Origin: Parvularculaceae bacterium
GTDB lineage: Bacteria > Pseudomonadota > Alphaproteobacteria > Caulobacterales > Parvularculaceae
DNA length: 35,427 nucleotides
NCBI GenBank assembly: GCA_021776465.1
Contig: JAJFFU010000050.1
Location: 1-35,427, forward strand
Reading direction: 5' to 3'
Part shown: in pieces, positions 6,611 to 16,079 of the stretch
Layout of the letters: the number at the start of each line of letters is the position of its first letter
How positions within the stretch are numbered: the stretch's first letter is position 1
Made by a program: the position numbers and the translations under genes
Notes under the pieces: model-generated
The model's input: the letters and a program-made list of their open reading frames with translations, nothing else
Databases searched by the model: none
What the model was told of the DNA's origin: nothing

Positions 6611-7039
6611 CTAATTTAAACAATCAGGATGATAATTTCTTAAATCATTTAGATCCGCAGGAAGATTTAAAGTAATATCACGTAATTCTTGTTTTTTAGC
6701 AGTAATTTCTGCTTGTGCTGTTACATCACCTTGCTCCAAAGCAATTAGAAATTGAACATCTAACTCTTTAAGCTTTGGGATTCTTAAATAACGAAGTTTA
6801 TCTTTTTTTATTTCAACAGCTTTTGTAAAATCAATATCAACCGTTTGTGTAGGAAGATCATCAGTCCATGCCTCACGAAAATATCTATCGGTTGGAAATT
6901 CATTATCTTCAATTTCACGGTGCGAAACATATCCATCAACTGCTAAAGCATCTCGTAATAATAATTCAGGAGTGCACTCTAATCCCGGTATAATAATTGA
7001 AACGCCACCGTCTGTTCTTTTAACTGCTATTTTTCTCAT
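6611..7039 (-). CDS. Tail fibre assembly / chaperone-like protein
   Basis: Starting at ATG 7039 (ATGA overlap with the fibre gene stop) gives 142 residues. The pattern is YFREAWTDD (about 50-58), then VDIDFTKAVEIKKDKLR, VQFLIALEQGD and a Lys/Gln helix. This is the arrangement seen in small phage tail-assembly proteins that follow fibre genes. The longer frame to 7069 would lie inside the upstream gene and lacks a better ribosome site. Role inferred: folding or attachment of the adjacent fibre. Confidence 0.7.
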   Translation of the reverse strand: MRKIAVKRTDGGVSIIIPGLECTPELLLRDALAVDGYVSHREIEDNEFPTDRYFREAWTDDLPTQTVDIDFTKAVEIKKDKLRYLRIPKLKELDVQFLIALEQGDVTAQAEITAKKQELRDITLNLPADLNDLRNYHPDCLN

Positions 7040-8010
7040 GGTAAATCTCCAAATGCTGCATATCCACAAAGCGCGGTATCGATTGGGCTTCCTAAGTCAT
7101 CAAACGTAGCAATTTCTACAAAAGAAGTAGAAGTATTAATTACAACGGTATTACCAATAGCATTATTAACTTGCATTACAGTCACACAATAATCCGCATT
7201 TAAAGAATTAGTAAAATTCACTCTATGATTTCCCACTCCGTTATCTGTTACCGATGATGCATTATAATTACTATCTAAAGCTGGGATTCCGCCTGACGTA
7301 GAAACAACGGCCCAGGATTTTGACGCACTTAGATGAAATTGTTGTCTTCCAGGTGAAACATAAGTTGTAGTAGAGGTGCCAGTTTCTTGGTCAGCCTGTG
7401 TTGCAGCCACGAGGCTAGATGGTGGTATATCTTGCATAGTTGGCAACGATCCAGCACCATTAGAAGTAAGTACCTGTCCAGAAGTTCCAAGTGATGCAAT
7501 AGATTGAAAGGCACCAGTTGTTGTAGTTCCTCCACATAAGACGCCATAGGCAGTAGCAGAAGTAAGCCCTGTACCACCTACACTCACTCCAATAGTACTC
7601 GCACTCCAAGTACCTGCCGTTAATGTACCAACACCTGTGATGCCAGTATATGAACCAGAAATTCTAGCCGATGGTAATGTCCCACTAGAAATGTTGGAAG
7701 CATCTGTGGTATCTGTGGTTGCAGAGGCCGAAAATGGAGAACCACCTGTTGCCGTCACTGTTATCGCACCGGTATTCGCTAAAGTCGCATCCCCAGACAT
7801 GGCCACGGCGGTCGCCACATTAGAGCCGTTACCTACAAAAATATTGGTGTCAGCCAAAGTTGAAGTTGTAAATTGCGCTGCTAAGGAAGAATAGGCGAAT
7901 GCAAAATCATCCGTAGCCCCATAGGGAGATCTTCCTAAATATAAAATATCGTTCGCGTTAAATGTCGTTGTTGGATTAGCTAAAAATATTTGATGAATAT
8001 TGGCCGACAT
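7036..8010 (-). CDS. Tail fibre protein
   Basis: 324 residues. An N-terminal region (MSANIHQIFLANPTTTFNAN, DILYLGRSP) is followed by long Ser/Thr/Gly-rich fibre repeats (about 60-190: SGTLPSARISGSYTGITGVG, then VGTLTAGTWSASTIGVSVGG). A distinct C-terminal domain (about 215-324) contains FTNSLNADYCVTVMQVNN and resembles the head domains of phage fibres. It probably takes part in host recognition. A downstream assembly-type gene is coupled to it by an ATGA overlap. Confidence 0.85.
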   Translation of the reverse strand: MSANIHQIFLANPTTTFNANDILYLGRSPYGATDDFAFAYSSLAAQFTTSTLADTNIFVGNGSNVATAVAMSGDATLANTGAITVTATGGSPFSASATTDTTDASNISSGTLPSARISGSYTGITGVGTLTAGTWSASTIGVSVGGTGLTSATAYGVLCGGTTTTGAFQSIASLGTSGQVLTSNGAGSLPTMQDIPPSSLVAATQADQETGTSTTTYVSPGRQQFHLSASKSWAVVSTSGGIPALDSNYNASSVTDNGVGNHRVNFTNSLNADYCVTVMQVNNAIGNTVVINTSTSFVEIATFDDLGSPIDTALCGYAAFGDLP

Positions 8011-8023
8011 TTTTTATCCTTAA

Positions 8024-8203
8024 TTATAAAAGTGAGAACTTGCTAGAATCTAAAAGCAAGAAATCTGTTCCGTCCAGTAAGTCAAAATCTCCAGAAACTG
8101 GCGGATAAGGGGCGCCTTGTTCAACATTTCTTTGCTTGAAAACTGAGTCTGTTGAAACATTAAAATTCACGCCAAAATGAAAATCTTTATCATTCGATCT
8201 CAT
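8024..8203 (-). CDS. Small hypothetical virion-operon protein (59 aa)
   Basis: The frame starts at ATG 8203, which overlaps the stop of the upstream gene as TAATG. It encodes 59 residues beginning MRSNDKDFHFGVNFNV and ending in DLLDGTDFLLLDSSKFSLL. No family is recognised. The translational overlap and intact frame support a real gene of the fibre cluster. Confidence 0.65.
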   Translation of the reverse strand: MRSNDKDFHFGVNFNVSTDSVFKQRNVEQGAPYPPVSGDFDLLDGTDFLLLDSSKFSLL

Positions 8204-8583
8204 TAACCACCTTCCTGAGGAGCCACATAAAATTCAACAACAACCTCAGCTGTAGCATTGTTAGTTATTAAGCTGATAGATTTTTGATTATCTTGATTAT
8301 CTTTTGAATCTACTAATCGAGCGCCTGGATTTAATGTGCTAGTTGTAGATGCAAATGTAGCACCAGCAGGAACGGCAGCAGTAGCACCGGTGAAATCTAC
8401 AAAAATATTAGTGCCGGGTTGAGTAGCAAAGGCAACAATCCATTTTTCGTGATTTAGTGGGATATTAATGGAATCAGCCCCACCATTTACTAAAGTAGCA
8501 CTATAGAGCAATTCTGCTGGTTGAGGGGCATAGGCAACATAACCTTGATTATCACGCCCAAAATGTAATTCTTTCTCTGCCAT
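8203..8583 (-). CDS. Hypothetical virion-associated beta protein (126 aa)
   Basis: The sequence alternates short beta-like stretches (YSATLVNGGADSINIPLNHE, WIVAFATQPGTNIFVDF) and ends with VVVEFYVAPQEGG. That look is common for small decoration or tail proteins, but I cannot name the family. It lies between the long 716-residue fibre and the short 59-residue gene, coupled to the latter by TAATG. Confidence 0.7.
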   Translation of the reverse strand: MAEKELHFGRDNQGYVAYAPQPAELLYSATLVNGGADSINIPLNHEKWIVAFATQPGTNIFVDFTGATAAVPAGATFASTTSTLNPGARLVDSKDNQDNQKSISLITNNATAEVVVEFYVAPQEGG

Positions 8584-8641
8584 GGTTCACATCCTTGTGA
8601 TTTTAGCCATCCTAGCTGTTTATATTGTATACCAAATATCA

Positions 8642-10792
8642 TTAAAGCTTAATAAATACATTCGTAAATGAAGTAGGCTGCGTAATATTATGGGGCAAAC
8701 TATCACCAGTATCATCCGTTTCCGGGCTCGCCCAAATTATAGTATTAGAAGCACCACCACCTCCAGGAACACTACTCCCAGTGGTATAAAGTAAATTGCC
8801 CGAAGGAGATGTAATATCATGTTTATGCGCGGCCAATTCACCAATCGACAAAACATGTTCATTCGTACCATAATACGCGCCAAGTGCTGATCGAACTGAA
8901 AATGTACCCGATCCTGCATCTAAAATAGGTAAATAATAACCATTTAAAGCGTCCTCTAAACCAACTGCCAAACGAATATTGGTTGTCGATAAACTTGCAG
9001 AGCTTACATAATAAACTTTTCCTGCAATAAATCCGGCTGGTAATGTACCGGCCGTGGTTAAATTTACTGGTGTTCCAGCTTTTAAGGTAGTAGCTGAAGA
9101 TAATGTTAAATCATAATCAGTATTAACTATGGAATGCGTTCCCGATCCAGTTGACGTTAAACTAACCGAATTAACACCTGAAACAGCATCAGCGCGAGTT
9201 ATTGCTACTTCAATAGTTGTACCAGATAATCCAGCACTACTGACATAATATGTAAAATTAGGTATTAATGGACTAGGCAATGTGACAGTAGTGCTAAATT
9301 GAATAGGATCACCTGCAACAAATGAAGTCGAAGACCCTAAAGCTATCGTTTTTGTAGGAGTACCGGTAACGGTTACGGTCACTGGAGTTACGGAAACTGT
9401 AAAATTTACGGAACTTGTAAAGTCAGGATTTAATCCTGCTAATACTCGTCCTAAATTTTGTGTTAACTGTAGGACACGATTATTCGTATAATCCTCTTTA
9501 GCACTCGTTCCTCGGACAGCAACAGGGTTCGCATCAATAGGCGCCCAAAGTTGTAACACATGATCCCATAATAATTTATAAAGTGGCCATGTACGAAATC
9601 CACGAATATCAGCAGCAGAATTTGGAGAACCAATTGTTTTATTATTGGCAGCGATCCAACCTAAATTAACTGTATTTAATGTTTGTCTGAAATCACCAGT
9701 CCTTGGTGAGTTGATGACAGGATCAATCTGGTCGTAAGTTACAAAATCAGTGGTAGGAACTTCATCACCTAAATAAACTGATGGAATCGCCAAATCAATA
9801 TCAAAATCTAACGCACTTGGTAATTCAATTCTAATATAATATGCGGAATCACCTGTTAAAGATTCTGGAATATTTATGGTAGACGGAAATTTAAAACTGA
9901 ACACTGAGCGCGTCCAATTAGTTGACATCGTATCTACAGTTCCAATTGTAGTTTCCTTTGATGTTCCTGGATCAGTACCATAAAATCTTACTAATTTTAC
10001 TGTAAAACTGTTATTAACATTAGTTGATGCTTCCCTAGACCAAATAGTAAATGTAGCATCTACATTGTCTAAAGTTCTTAAATGTAAAGATATAGGAATT
10101 TGATACCATTTTACGTCACTATCTAAGGATGTATTACATAAATGATTCAAATAAATTTCAGGTCTAATTGCGGATTTAAATTCATCTGCGCCAAATGAAA
10201 ACTTTTTGAATGTTATTTGGTCATCACCACCTGGAATATCTTTTTGAAATCTAATATCTGGTTGGTGAAAACCATCATGTTGACTCGGACATACAACCAA
10301 ATCTAGATCATTTGTGGCCTGAATAGTTTCTCCACCACCAGTAGGATAGGTTTGTGAAATATTATTCCAAAATCTACCATTTACTATTAAATTTTGATAT
10401 GTAGGAACTTCAGATTCTTGTCTTTGTTGAGTAGAAAAAGGGAAATTTTGAACTGTAAATTGTCGCTGGCCTTCAGAATCATCAACCGTTATATAATAAG
10501 CTTCACTATCAGATGCATTTTCTTCATCAAAGGGATAATAAAAAGGAATTACATTATTACCATTATCATCAACAATCGTACCAATTGCACTTAAAACTAA
10601 AGGATTTGGTAATTTTTTAAATTCGTAGGCACCAAAAGTTCCATCAAGGTAATACCAATTTTTTAAAATTTGACGATCATTATCTTTATATAATGTAACA
10701 ACACCAGCCGACAAAGCTTCACCTGTATCTTTGCTTACAAAGTAATTTTGAAGAATATATCCCTGTACTAAATTTGATTCTACTATCGCCAT
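8642..10792 (-). CDS. Large tail fibre / adhesin protein (716 aa)
   Basis: 716 residues. The N-terminus (about 1-125) looks like a virion attachment domain: LVQGYILQNYFVSKDTGEAL, SAGVVTLYKDNDRQ, VPFYYPFD-like stretches. Residues about 130-350 resemble a carbohydrate-binding-like beta domain. Two related beta repeats then follow (about 480-560 and 565-630), each with YYVSS and a Thr/Ile/Ala-Asp-Ala signature. The C-terminus has GELAAHKHDI and LPHNITQPTSFTNVFIKL, like phage tail-collar and short-fibre tips. It is probably the main receptor-binding fibre. The same beta repeat occurs in the gp10-like protein. Confidence 0.85.
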   Translation of the reverse strand: MAIVESNLVQGYILQNYFVSKDTGEALSAGVVTLYKDNDRQILKNWYYLDGTFGAYEFKKLPNPLVLSAIGTIVDDNGNNVIPFYYPFDEENASDSEAYYITVDDSEGQRQFTVQNFPFSTQQRQESEVPTYQNLIVNGRFWNNISQTYPTGGGETIQATNDLDLVVCPSQHDGFHQPDIRFQKDIPGGDDQITFKKFSFGADEFKSAIRPEIYLNHLCNTSLDSDVKWYQIPISLHLRTLDNVDATFTIWSREASTNVNNSFTVKLVRFYGTDPGTSKETTIGTVDTMSTNWTRSVFSFKFPSTINIPESLTGDSAYYIRIELPSALDFDIDLAIPSVYLGDEVPTTDFVTYDQIDPVINSPRTGDFRQTLNTVNLGWIAANNKTIGSPNSAADIRGFRTWPLYKLLWDHVLQLWAPIDANPVAVRGTSAKEDYTNNRVLQLTQNLGRVLAGLNPDFTSSVNFTVSVTPVTVTVTGTPTKTIALGSSTSFVAGDPIQFSTTVTLPSPLIPNFTYYVSSAGLSGTTIEVAITRADAVSGVNSVSLTSTGSGTHSIVNTDYDLTLSSATTLKAGTPVNLTTAGTLPAGFIAGKVYYVSSASLSTTNIRLAVGLEDALNGYYLPILDAGSGTFSVRSALGAYYGTNEHVLSIGELAAHKHDITSPSGNLLYTTGSSVPGGGGASNTIIWASPETDDTGDSLPHNITQPTSFTNVFIKL

Positions 10793-10808
10793 TTTGTCTT
10801 CCTTGACA

Positions 10809-10832
10809 AATTACTTATTTATTTATTTATTT
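10809..10832. repeat. ATTT tetranucleotide microsatellite at a gene junction
   Basis: About four tandem copies of TTAT/TTTA span the stop of the 518-residue protein gene. In the minus direction the run reads AAATAAATAAATAAATAAG, so each repeat supplies further stop codons. It could allow slippage but would not alter either protein much. Possibly just a low-complexity spacer before the fibre start. Confidence 0.7.
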
Positions 10833-12367
10833 CTTTGTAAATCATTCATTAATGCTAATTGTATTGGTTTGGATAAAAAAGCACCCGTCCCAATTAAATT
10901 AGAATGTTTATTTATGATATGTTGTAATGCTGCATTCAATCCGCTTAGTCTGCTTCTATCGTCTCTAGGAATTCCAGATGCTTCTCGCATTCTCATATAT
11001 TCTTGTTGAGGCACTGTATATTCTTCCCCCAGAGATTCCTTGGGAGTAAATTTGCCTTTTATTTTTCCAGATTTTAATAATTTCATAAATGCTTGTGGAG
11101 TAATATCTTGAGACTCAGTATGACCCAACCCTATGCTTTCTAATTCAGGTTGATTACCAAAAAATCTTTTAAATTGAGAAAAATTATGATCAGCTAAAGA
11201 CCAATTATCGGCATCTTCAGGAGAACCAAATTTAGAGACTCCAGGAGAAATAATATTATCTTTTAATTCTGTTCTTAACTGACTTATTACGGCATCTTTA
11301 TCTGGGACTCCAGTTTTCGCTTTTGTTAATGCACGTAATACTTTTCCTCCATTGGTCGCCGTGGGATTTTTAGCAAATTCTAATAACTTATTTTTTGCCC
11401 ACCCATCTTTAAAATGAGGGCTATTTAAGAAAGTATCCAGATTTTCAGGATTCAATTTACTAAATACATCTTCTGTAAAATTAGGTTGTAATTGGTCGTA
11501 TGCTTCTTGCATGTCAGACGATAGAGCTTTTTTTGCGCTTCCTACCGATTGTAAATAATCAGCAGCTTCTTCAGGAGAATGAATTTTACCAAATGCAGCT
11601 TTTAAATTAGGAGTTTTTTCTCCTATAAGATTGGTATCTTTCATGCTACTTAAGACTTTATATGCTTTTTTAGCTTCATTCATTAAGCTTTGGCCATAAT
11701 CAGACAAATTATCGAATGAAGAATGAAAAACTTTTCCTAGGGAACGCTGCAATAGAGAGGGAAATAAATCACCAGCCATCGAAGAGATAGTAGCCCCAAC
11801 CCCACCTGATATAGGATGATCGGGGTGTACGGCTGCTCCTACAGCAGCTTGTCCTCCAGCTCGAGATAAAATTTGTGAAATTAAATTTCCTCCTTCTAAT
11901 GGAGACGCTAAAGCTCCACCCATCGCAAATTGTGTAGCTGGTCGAGTGATGGCACCTACAAAACGCGCACCAGGCGTTTGAGCAACTCCAATTTCTCCGG
12001 GAATATTTGCCTTTAAAGCCGGTTGCATTTCTTGTAATGCTTGATTCCGAATCTTAGCAAATTGGGGTGATACCGATTGAGATAAACCTGGCATTCCCTG
12101 AGAACGCATTTTTTCCCCCAAACCTTCAATGCCGGTAGCAACATCTTGAGCACCAGATCCAATATTTGCAATGGCCGATTTACCCAAATTTTCAGCAGTT
12201 GGCCAAAATCCATGAGGAAGAGGAATTTGAGATTGTTGTTGTAATCTCTGAATGATCTCCGGATCAGTGACTACATTTTGTTTTTTTGGAGTTCGTGATT
12301 GCATGGATTGGTATTGTGCATTTAAGCGGGCAATTACATCCGGATCTCTTACTACATTTCTGCTCAT
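10823..12367 (-). CDS. Putative internal virion / DNA ejection protein (514 aa)
   Basis: The start at ATG 12367 overlaps the upstream stop as ATGA; a longer start at 12379 is less likely. The N-terminus has a duplicated motif, RNVVRDPDVIARLNAQ and QNVVTDPEIIQRLQQQ. A Gly/Ala-rich amphipathic stretch follows (about 140-200: GGALASPLEGGNLISQIL, then GGVGATISSMAGDLF), and the rest is a long helical region. This make-up and its position after the tail hub and two other Gly/Ala/Gln-rich proteins match ejection proteins that leave the virion and help cross the envelope (P22 gp7/gp16/gp20-like in role). No sequence match to them is claimed. Confidence 0.65.
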   Translation of the reverse strand: MSRNVVRDPDVIARLNAQYQSMQSRTPKKQNVVTDPEIIQRLQQQSQIPLPHGFWPTAENLGKSAIANIGSGAQDVATGIEGLGEKMRSQGMPGLSQSVSPQFAKIRNQALQEMQPALKANIPGEIGVAQTPGARFVGAITRPATQFAMGGALASPLEGGNLISQILSRAGGQAAVGAAVHPDHPISGGVGATISSMAGDLFPSLLQRSLGKVFHSSFDNLSDYGQSLMNEAKKAYKVLSSMKDTNLIGEKTPNLKAAFGKIHSPEEAADYLQSVGSAKKALSSDMQEAYDQLQPNFTEDVFSKLNPENLDTFLNSPHFKDGWAKNKLLEFAKNPTATNGGKVLRALTKAKTGVPDKDAVISQLRTELKDNIISPGVSKFGSPEDADNWSLADHNFSQFKRFFGNQPELESIGLGHTESQDITPQAFMKLLKSGKIKGKFTPKESLGEEYTVPQQEYMRMREASGIPRDDRSRLSGLNAALQHIINKHSNLIGTGAFLSKPIQLALMNDLQRNK

Positions 12368-12771
12368 TCTTGCACCCATCCTTCAGCAGTATGAATATAT
12401 TTTATTCCGGTTTTCGGATCCATAATTGATGAACCCGTACCTGATTCACCAGTGGATTGTCCAAATATATTAGGATATTTATGTTGTAACAACGCCATAA
12501 TTAATCTATATGGTCCACCTGTTTGGGTTTGTGCAGCAGTAATTGCAGACATATGTCGCGCTCTATACTGCTCTTCTTGAGCTTTCGCTAATGCTTGTTG
12601 AAGAGCAGTATGTAATTGCTGCGGCAAAAATCCTGTTTCAATACCAGATTGCTGCGCTTCTTGTTGCCCTAACAAGCCTTTTTGAATATCGCCAAAACTT
12701 CTTATACCAGCCTGAATCGGACTTAACAATCTAGGATCCATTGCATTTAAATTTGGACTTGGTATTCTCAC
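12364..12771 (-). CDS. Putative minor virion / ejection protein (135 aa)
   Basis: 135 residues, helical and Gln/Ala-rich in the middle (LPQQLHTALQQALAKAQEEQ, about 49-68), with a C-terminal segment MDPKTGIKYIHTAEGWVQE. The first residues (MRIPSPNLNAMDPRLLSPIQ) look extended. It lies between two putative ejection proteins; its stop overlaps the next start as ATGA. Role from context only. Confidence 0.6.
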   Translation of the reverse strand: MRIPSPNLNAMDPRLLSPIQAGIRSFGDIQKGLLGQQEAQQSGIETGFLPQQLHTALQQALAKAQEEQYRARHMSAITAAQTQTGGPYRLIMALLQHKYPNIFGQSTGESGTGSSIMDPKTGIKYIHTAEGWVQE

Positions 12772-12780
12772 TTCAACCTC

Positions 12781-13587
12781 CTATATTTGGCTTCCTATGC
12801 CACCACCTAAACTAGCACCTTCAAATGCTCCCGCAGGGCCTCCAGCCATAAATCCTAATGCACCGCCTCCCAAGGTTCCCAATAATCCTCCTATGCCCCC
12901 GGATTGCTGCGCTTGTTGTGCTTGTTGTTCTTGAGCTTCTTGGGCTTGTGCCATCAATTGAGAAGCAATTACATTCGCCATATTAGTAGAACCTTGCAGT
13001 CCCATACCAGCCATTTGCTGCATACCACCCAGTCCTTGACCCATCATTCCTCTGGCCTGATTTAACCAGTTATAATAATCTTGCTGACCTAATCCTGTTG
13101 CCACTCTCTGGGCCTGCTGTTGAGCCTCCGGAGAACCTGCCATTCCGCCCGCCGCTGCTTGATTTCCAGCGGCTTGCATGGCTTGATTCATAGCGAAATT
13201 AAATCCAGGAGATTCATGAAACTGACCACCTAGTCTATTCATCATTTCACCAGGGTGAGACATTAATTGTTGATACTCAGATCCTAAAGGTCCTAAGGCT
13301 TGTTGACCTGCTTGCATATAGGGCTTCATATAAGGAGAAATTTGACCAGGTAAATCTTTCAAATATTGGCCAGGATCTTGTGAATCACCACCTCCAAACA
13401 TAGAACCTAATAAGCCGCCAATTGCACCACCTAATCCCATTTCAGGCATCAATCCTAATCCTTGACCTGAACCCATGCCAGAATCATAAGGCGATACACC
13501 CATAGTTCCACCAGCTTCAGGTGTTAAATAAGATTTTAACCCACTAGGAGTTATATCTGCGCGCATTTGACTTGAATATCGGGACAT
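12781..13587 (-). CDS. Putative DNA ejection / transfer protein (268 aa)
   Basis: 268 residues dominated by Gly, Ala, Gln and Met. Glycine-zipper-like segments occur at both ends (GGAIGGLLGSMFGGG at about 53-67; GGIGGLLGTLGGGALGFMAG at about 231-250). The middle has SPGFNFAMNQAMQAAGNQAA and RVATGLGQQDYYNWLNQ. The SPGF..A..QA...GN.AA..G pattern is one I associate with phage DNA transfer/ejection proteins. It probably forms part of a trans-envelope channel. Adjacent genes are of similar composition. Confidence 0.7.
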   Translation of the reverse strand: MSRYSSQMRADITPSGLKSYLTPEAGGTMGVSPYDSGMGSGQGLGLMPEMGLGGAIGGLLGSMFGGGDSQDPGQYLKDLPGQISPYMKPYMQAGQQALGPLGSEYQQLMSHPGEMMNRLGGQFHESPGFNFAMNQAMQAAGNQAAAGGMAGSPEAQQQAQRVATGLGQQDYYNWLNQARGMMGQGLGGMQQMAGMGLQGSTNMANVIASQLMAQAQEAQEQQAQQAQQSGGIGGLLGTLGGGALGFMAGGPAGAFEGASLGGGIGSQI

Positions 13588-13597
13588 AACTCAATCC

Positions 13598-14017
13598 TTA
13601 AGTTATTGTAAATGTTTTCCAGTCGGGATCAGTTCCAACTGGAGTTGTAGTAGTTCCCAAAATTTTAGAATTTGGATCACCTTTTACCTCAAATTCTATT
13701 ACAAATATTTTAGGTACTTCATTGTCTATATCATAAACTATTCTACCACTAATATTTGGTGTTGTTGGATTCGTATCGCTTAATTTTTTACCAATTAAAT
13801 TAGTATAAATTTGCTTAATATCATCTAAATCAGACTCAGCCACAAGTGGTAAACTAAATCCTTCATTAGAAAATGTACGTTGTAAATTCTGATAAAGGTT
13901 AGACAACGAAAGATGCCAAGCTTCAGTCATACTGCCATCTTTATGCGCAATATTAACTCCTCTCGGAAAATCCGGAAAGATAGATTGTCTTAATTTACCC
14001 AATATAGTTTGAGCCAT
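13598..14017 (-). CDS. Hypothetical tail protein (139 aa)
   Basis: 139 residues with MAQTILGKLRQSIFPDFPRG at the N-terminus, a helical middle and a beta-rich C-terminal part ending DPDWKTFTIT. I recognise no domain. It lies directly after the gp10-like tail hub gene, so a head-completion or tail role is likely from position. Confidence 0.65.
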   Translation of the reverse strand: MAQTILGKLRQSIFPDFPRGVNIAHKDGSMTEAWHLSLSNLYQNLQRTFSNEGFSLPLVAESDLDDIKQIYTNLIGKKLSDTNPTTPNISGRIVYDIDNEVPKIFVIEFEVKGDPNSKILGTTTTPVGTDPDWKTFTIT

Positions 14018-14021
14018 CTTC

Positions 14022-16046
14022 TTACCTTAAATTTACAACACCATTTTCAGCCACTACCGCACCTACATTCCAAAAATTAAATTGAAATACTACGTCATTG
14101 CCCATTCCACAATTCCACCAAATAAGTTTATTTTTCCGCTTACCAACCGGATTTAAGTCATATGGGAAATTAGAGCTAAAGGTAGAACCGCCATCATAAG
14201 AAACAGATAAATCAACACGAGGGGTGACTGGAACAATATTATCTTGCTGGCTAATTAAAAATGCTGGATCAGTTGATACTTCCACGTCACCAATTACCAA
14301 ATTACCATCTTCTGTATTCCAAAAATTCCCATTTTCAAATAAAAGAAAAGGTTCCAGAATATATTGCTCAGTTAGTAATTTATCGCCGTCCTCAGTCGTT
14401 AAGAATATGGGGCCATGGTTTTGATAAATATAATCTGATTCGCCAGTTTCAATCGTAAAACTAACATCATTAACAATAAAATAATCTTGCGATGGTAGCC
14501 TGGCATTAGCCGTATATCGAATACGTGGCACTTCATTTGTGATTAATTCGTTTTCATCGTTTGTGTCTTCATAAGTATTAAAGACAGTATCAAAGATATA
14601 TAAATTGGCTCTGTTTCGACTGACAGAAAAATATTGATTTTGATACCACACTACGTGGCCCATAATATAATAATTTAAGCGCTCATCCGTGGCATTAAAT
14701 ATTCTATTACGTGTTAAATCGAATACATATGAAAAGTTATCAGTATAGAAATTCAAATGGTAAAACAAATGACCGTTCTTTCTGAATATAAACCCTTGGG
14801 AATCTTCAGGGTTATTAATTTCAGATAACTGAAAATCTATACCATCCGTGGTAATTTTCTTAGATTCAGGCCCACCAGTTGTGTACATCACAATAGGGCC
14901 AGATTTTTCATTCTGTCCAAGCCAAACTACAATGTCATCCAGAACTGCAACCGTCGCAGGACTCACACACCCATAATCAATAGAGCTCTGGTTTTGACGT
15001 TGGTAAGGAAATAATTGATTGCCGGTATCAAACCAAAATTCAGTTACAGCTTTACCCATAACCAAAATCATATTCCCGCGTGAAGGAAATCTTGTCACCG
15101 CTTGAATAATATCTGATTTAGATTCTAGTAATCCCACATGTTGCGCATCAGACGGCCAAACAAAACCATTATTTTGTCCCGATAAACGCCATGTATTTTG
15201 TCCAGGAGGATCATAAAACAAATCGTCTTTAGCTGCTGCGATAAAATATGTATCGTGAAATGTTATAAATCCAGGCGTGAAATCAGTATAAATTTCTTGA
15301 AAAAATCCAAAGCTCTCAACCGAAACAGTGCCCACAGCATCCACTGAAATTACGCCACTAACACCATTGGCGGCATCTGCTCTCGTATTGGCAATCTCAA
15401 TTGTAGTTGTATTACCCGTAGGATTACTAAAATTAGCTACGTAGTATTTTATGCCTTCTGATAAGGTAGCAGGAGGACTACTACCAAATGCTACGGTAGG
15501 CAATGTGCCACCATTCGCATGAAATTCTATAGGTTCACCAATAGCAAAGTTTAACTTAGTAGAAAAATTAAAGGCTTTATTATTAGAAGAAAAATTAGTC
15601 GTAAAATTAAAATTACCGGCAGATAGAGTTTCATCATATAAATATAATTTAGTGTTATCTGAAATTAAAATCTGAGGCTTGTTGTTTTCTGCAAAATAAA
15701 CGATACCTTGATCAGTATCTAATTCACCAATTTTTACTACTTGGTGGGTTTGAATTTCTCGAGTTTCATGATTGTAATTTAATTCAATTCTATAAACATT
15801 TTTATCAAAAACCGCAAACATGCGATCTAATCTTACGCTTTGATATAAACCTCGACCACGTTCTTCATTCTCAAATATAGTATTAGGTAGACCAACTTTG
15901 TAGCCAGGATAGGGCACCAACCAATTATCTGAGATCGTCATATTGTAGGTGCGCTCAGTGCTCTGTTTGGAATAAATACCAAACACACTTGAACCTACTA
16001 TATTTAAAGGCAATTGCTTGAAATTTGTGCCTCTGGAAAATCCCAT
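14022..16046 (-). CDS. P22 gp10-like packaged DNA stabilisation / tail hub protein
   Basis: The 674-residue protein shows the central hallmark of the gp10 family: ESKSDIIQAVTRFPSRGNMI, ending in ILVMGKAVTEFWFDTGNQLF, a Tyr-Gly-Cys turn (SIDYGCVSPATVAVLDD), then VVWLGQNEKSGP and a Gly-rich strand with KITTDGIDFQLSEI. In P22 this protein closes the portal channel after packaging and binds fibres. Oddity: residues about 145-245 hold a beta insertion (IGEPIEFHANGGTLP, YYVANF, ANTRADAANGV) that matches the repeats of the 716-residue fibre. An AAGGAAGG site precedes the ATG. The upstream neighbour is an HNH gene wedged between this and the gp4-like gene. Confidence 0.85.
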   Translation of the reverse strand: MGFSRGTNFKQLPLNIVGSSVFGIYSKQSTERTYNMTISDNWLVPYPGYKVGLPNTIFENEERGRGLYQSVRLDRMFAVFDKNVYRIELNYNHETREIQTHQVVKIGELDTDQGIVYFAENNKPQILISDNTKLYLYDETLSAGNFNFTTNFSSNNKAFNFSTKLNFAIGEPIEFHANGGTLPTVAFGSSPPATLSEGIKYYVANFSNPTGNTTTIEIANTRADAANGVSGVISVDAVGTVSVESFGFFQEIYTDFTPGFITFHDTYFIAAAKDDLFYDPPGQNTWRLSGQNNGFVWPSDAQHVGLLESKSDIIQAVTRFPSRGNMILVMGKAVTEFWFDTGNQLFPYQRQNQSSIDYGCVSPATVAVLDDIVVWLGQNEKSGPIVMYTTGGPESKKITTDGIDFQLSEINNPEDSQGFIFRKNGHLFYHLNFYTDNFSYVFDLTRNRIFNATDERLNYYIMGHVVWYQNQYFSVSRNRANLYIFDTVFNTYEDTNDENELITNEVPRIRYTANARLPSQDYFIVNDVSFTIETGESDYIYQNHGPIFLTTEDGDKLLTEQYILEPFLLFENGNFWNTEDGNLVIGDVEVSTDPAFLISQQDNIVPVTPRVDLSVSYDGGSTFSSNFPYDLNPVGKRKNKLIWWNCGMGNDVVFQFNFWNVGAVVAENGVVNLR

Positions 16047-16079
16047 ATAACCTTCCTTGGTTGTGGGTTATGTTTTTAT

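Noticed and set aside
9360-9385. GTAACGGTTACGG-like stretch in the fibre gene as part of the hexamer repeat family
   Set aside because: It is short, encodes Thr-Val in the fibre frame and lacks the array structure. Likely chance.
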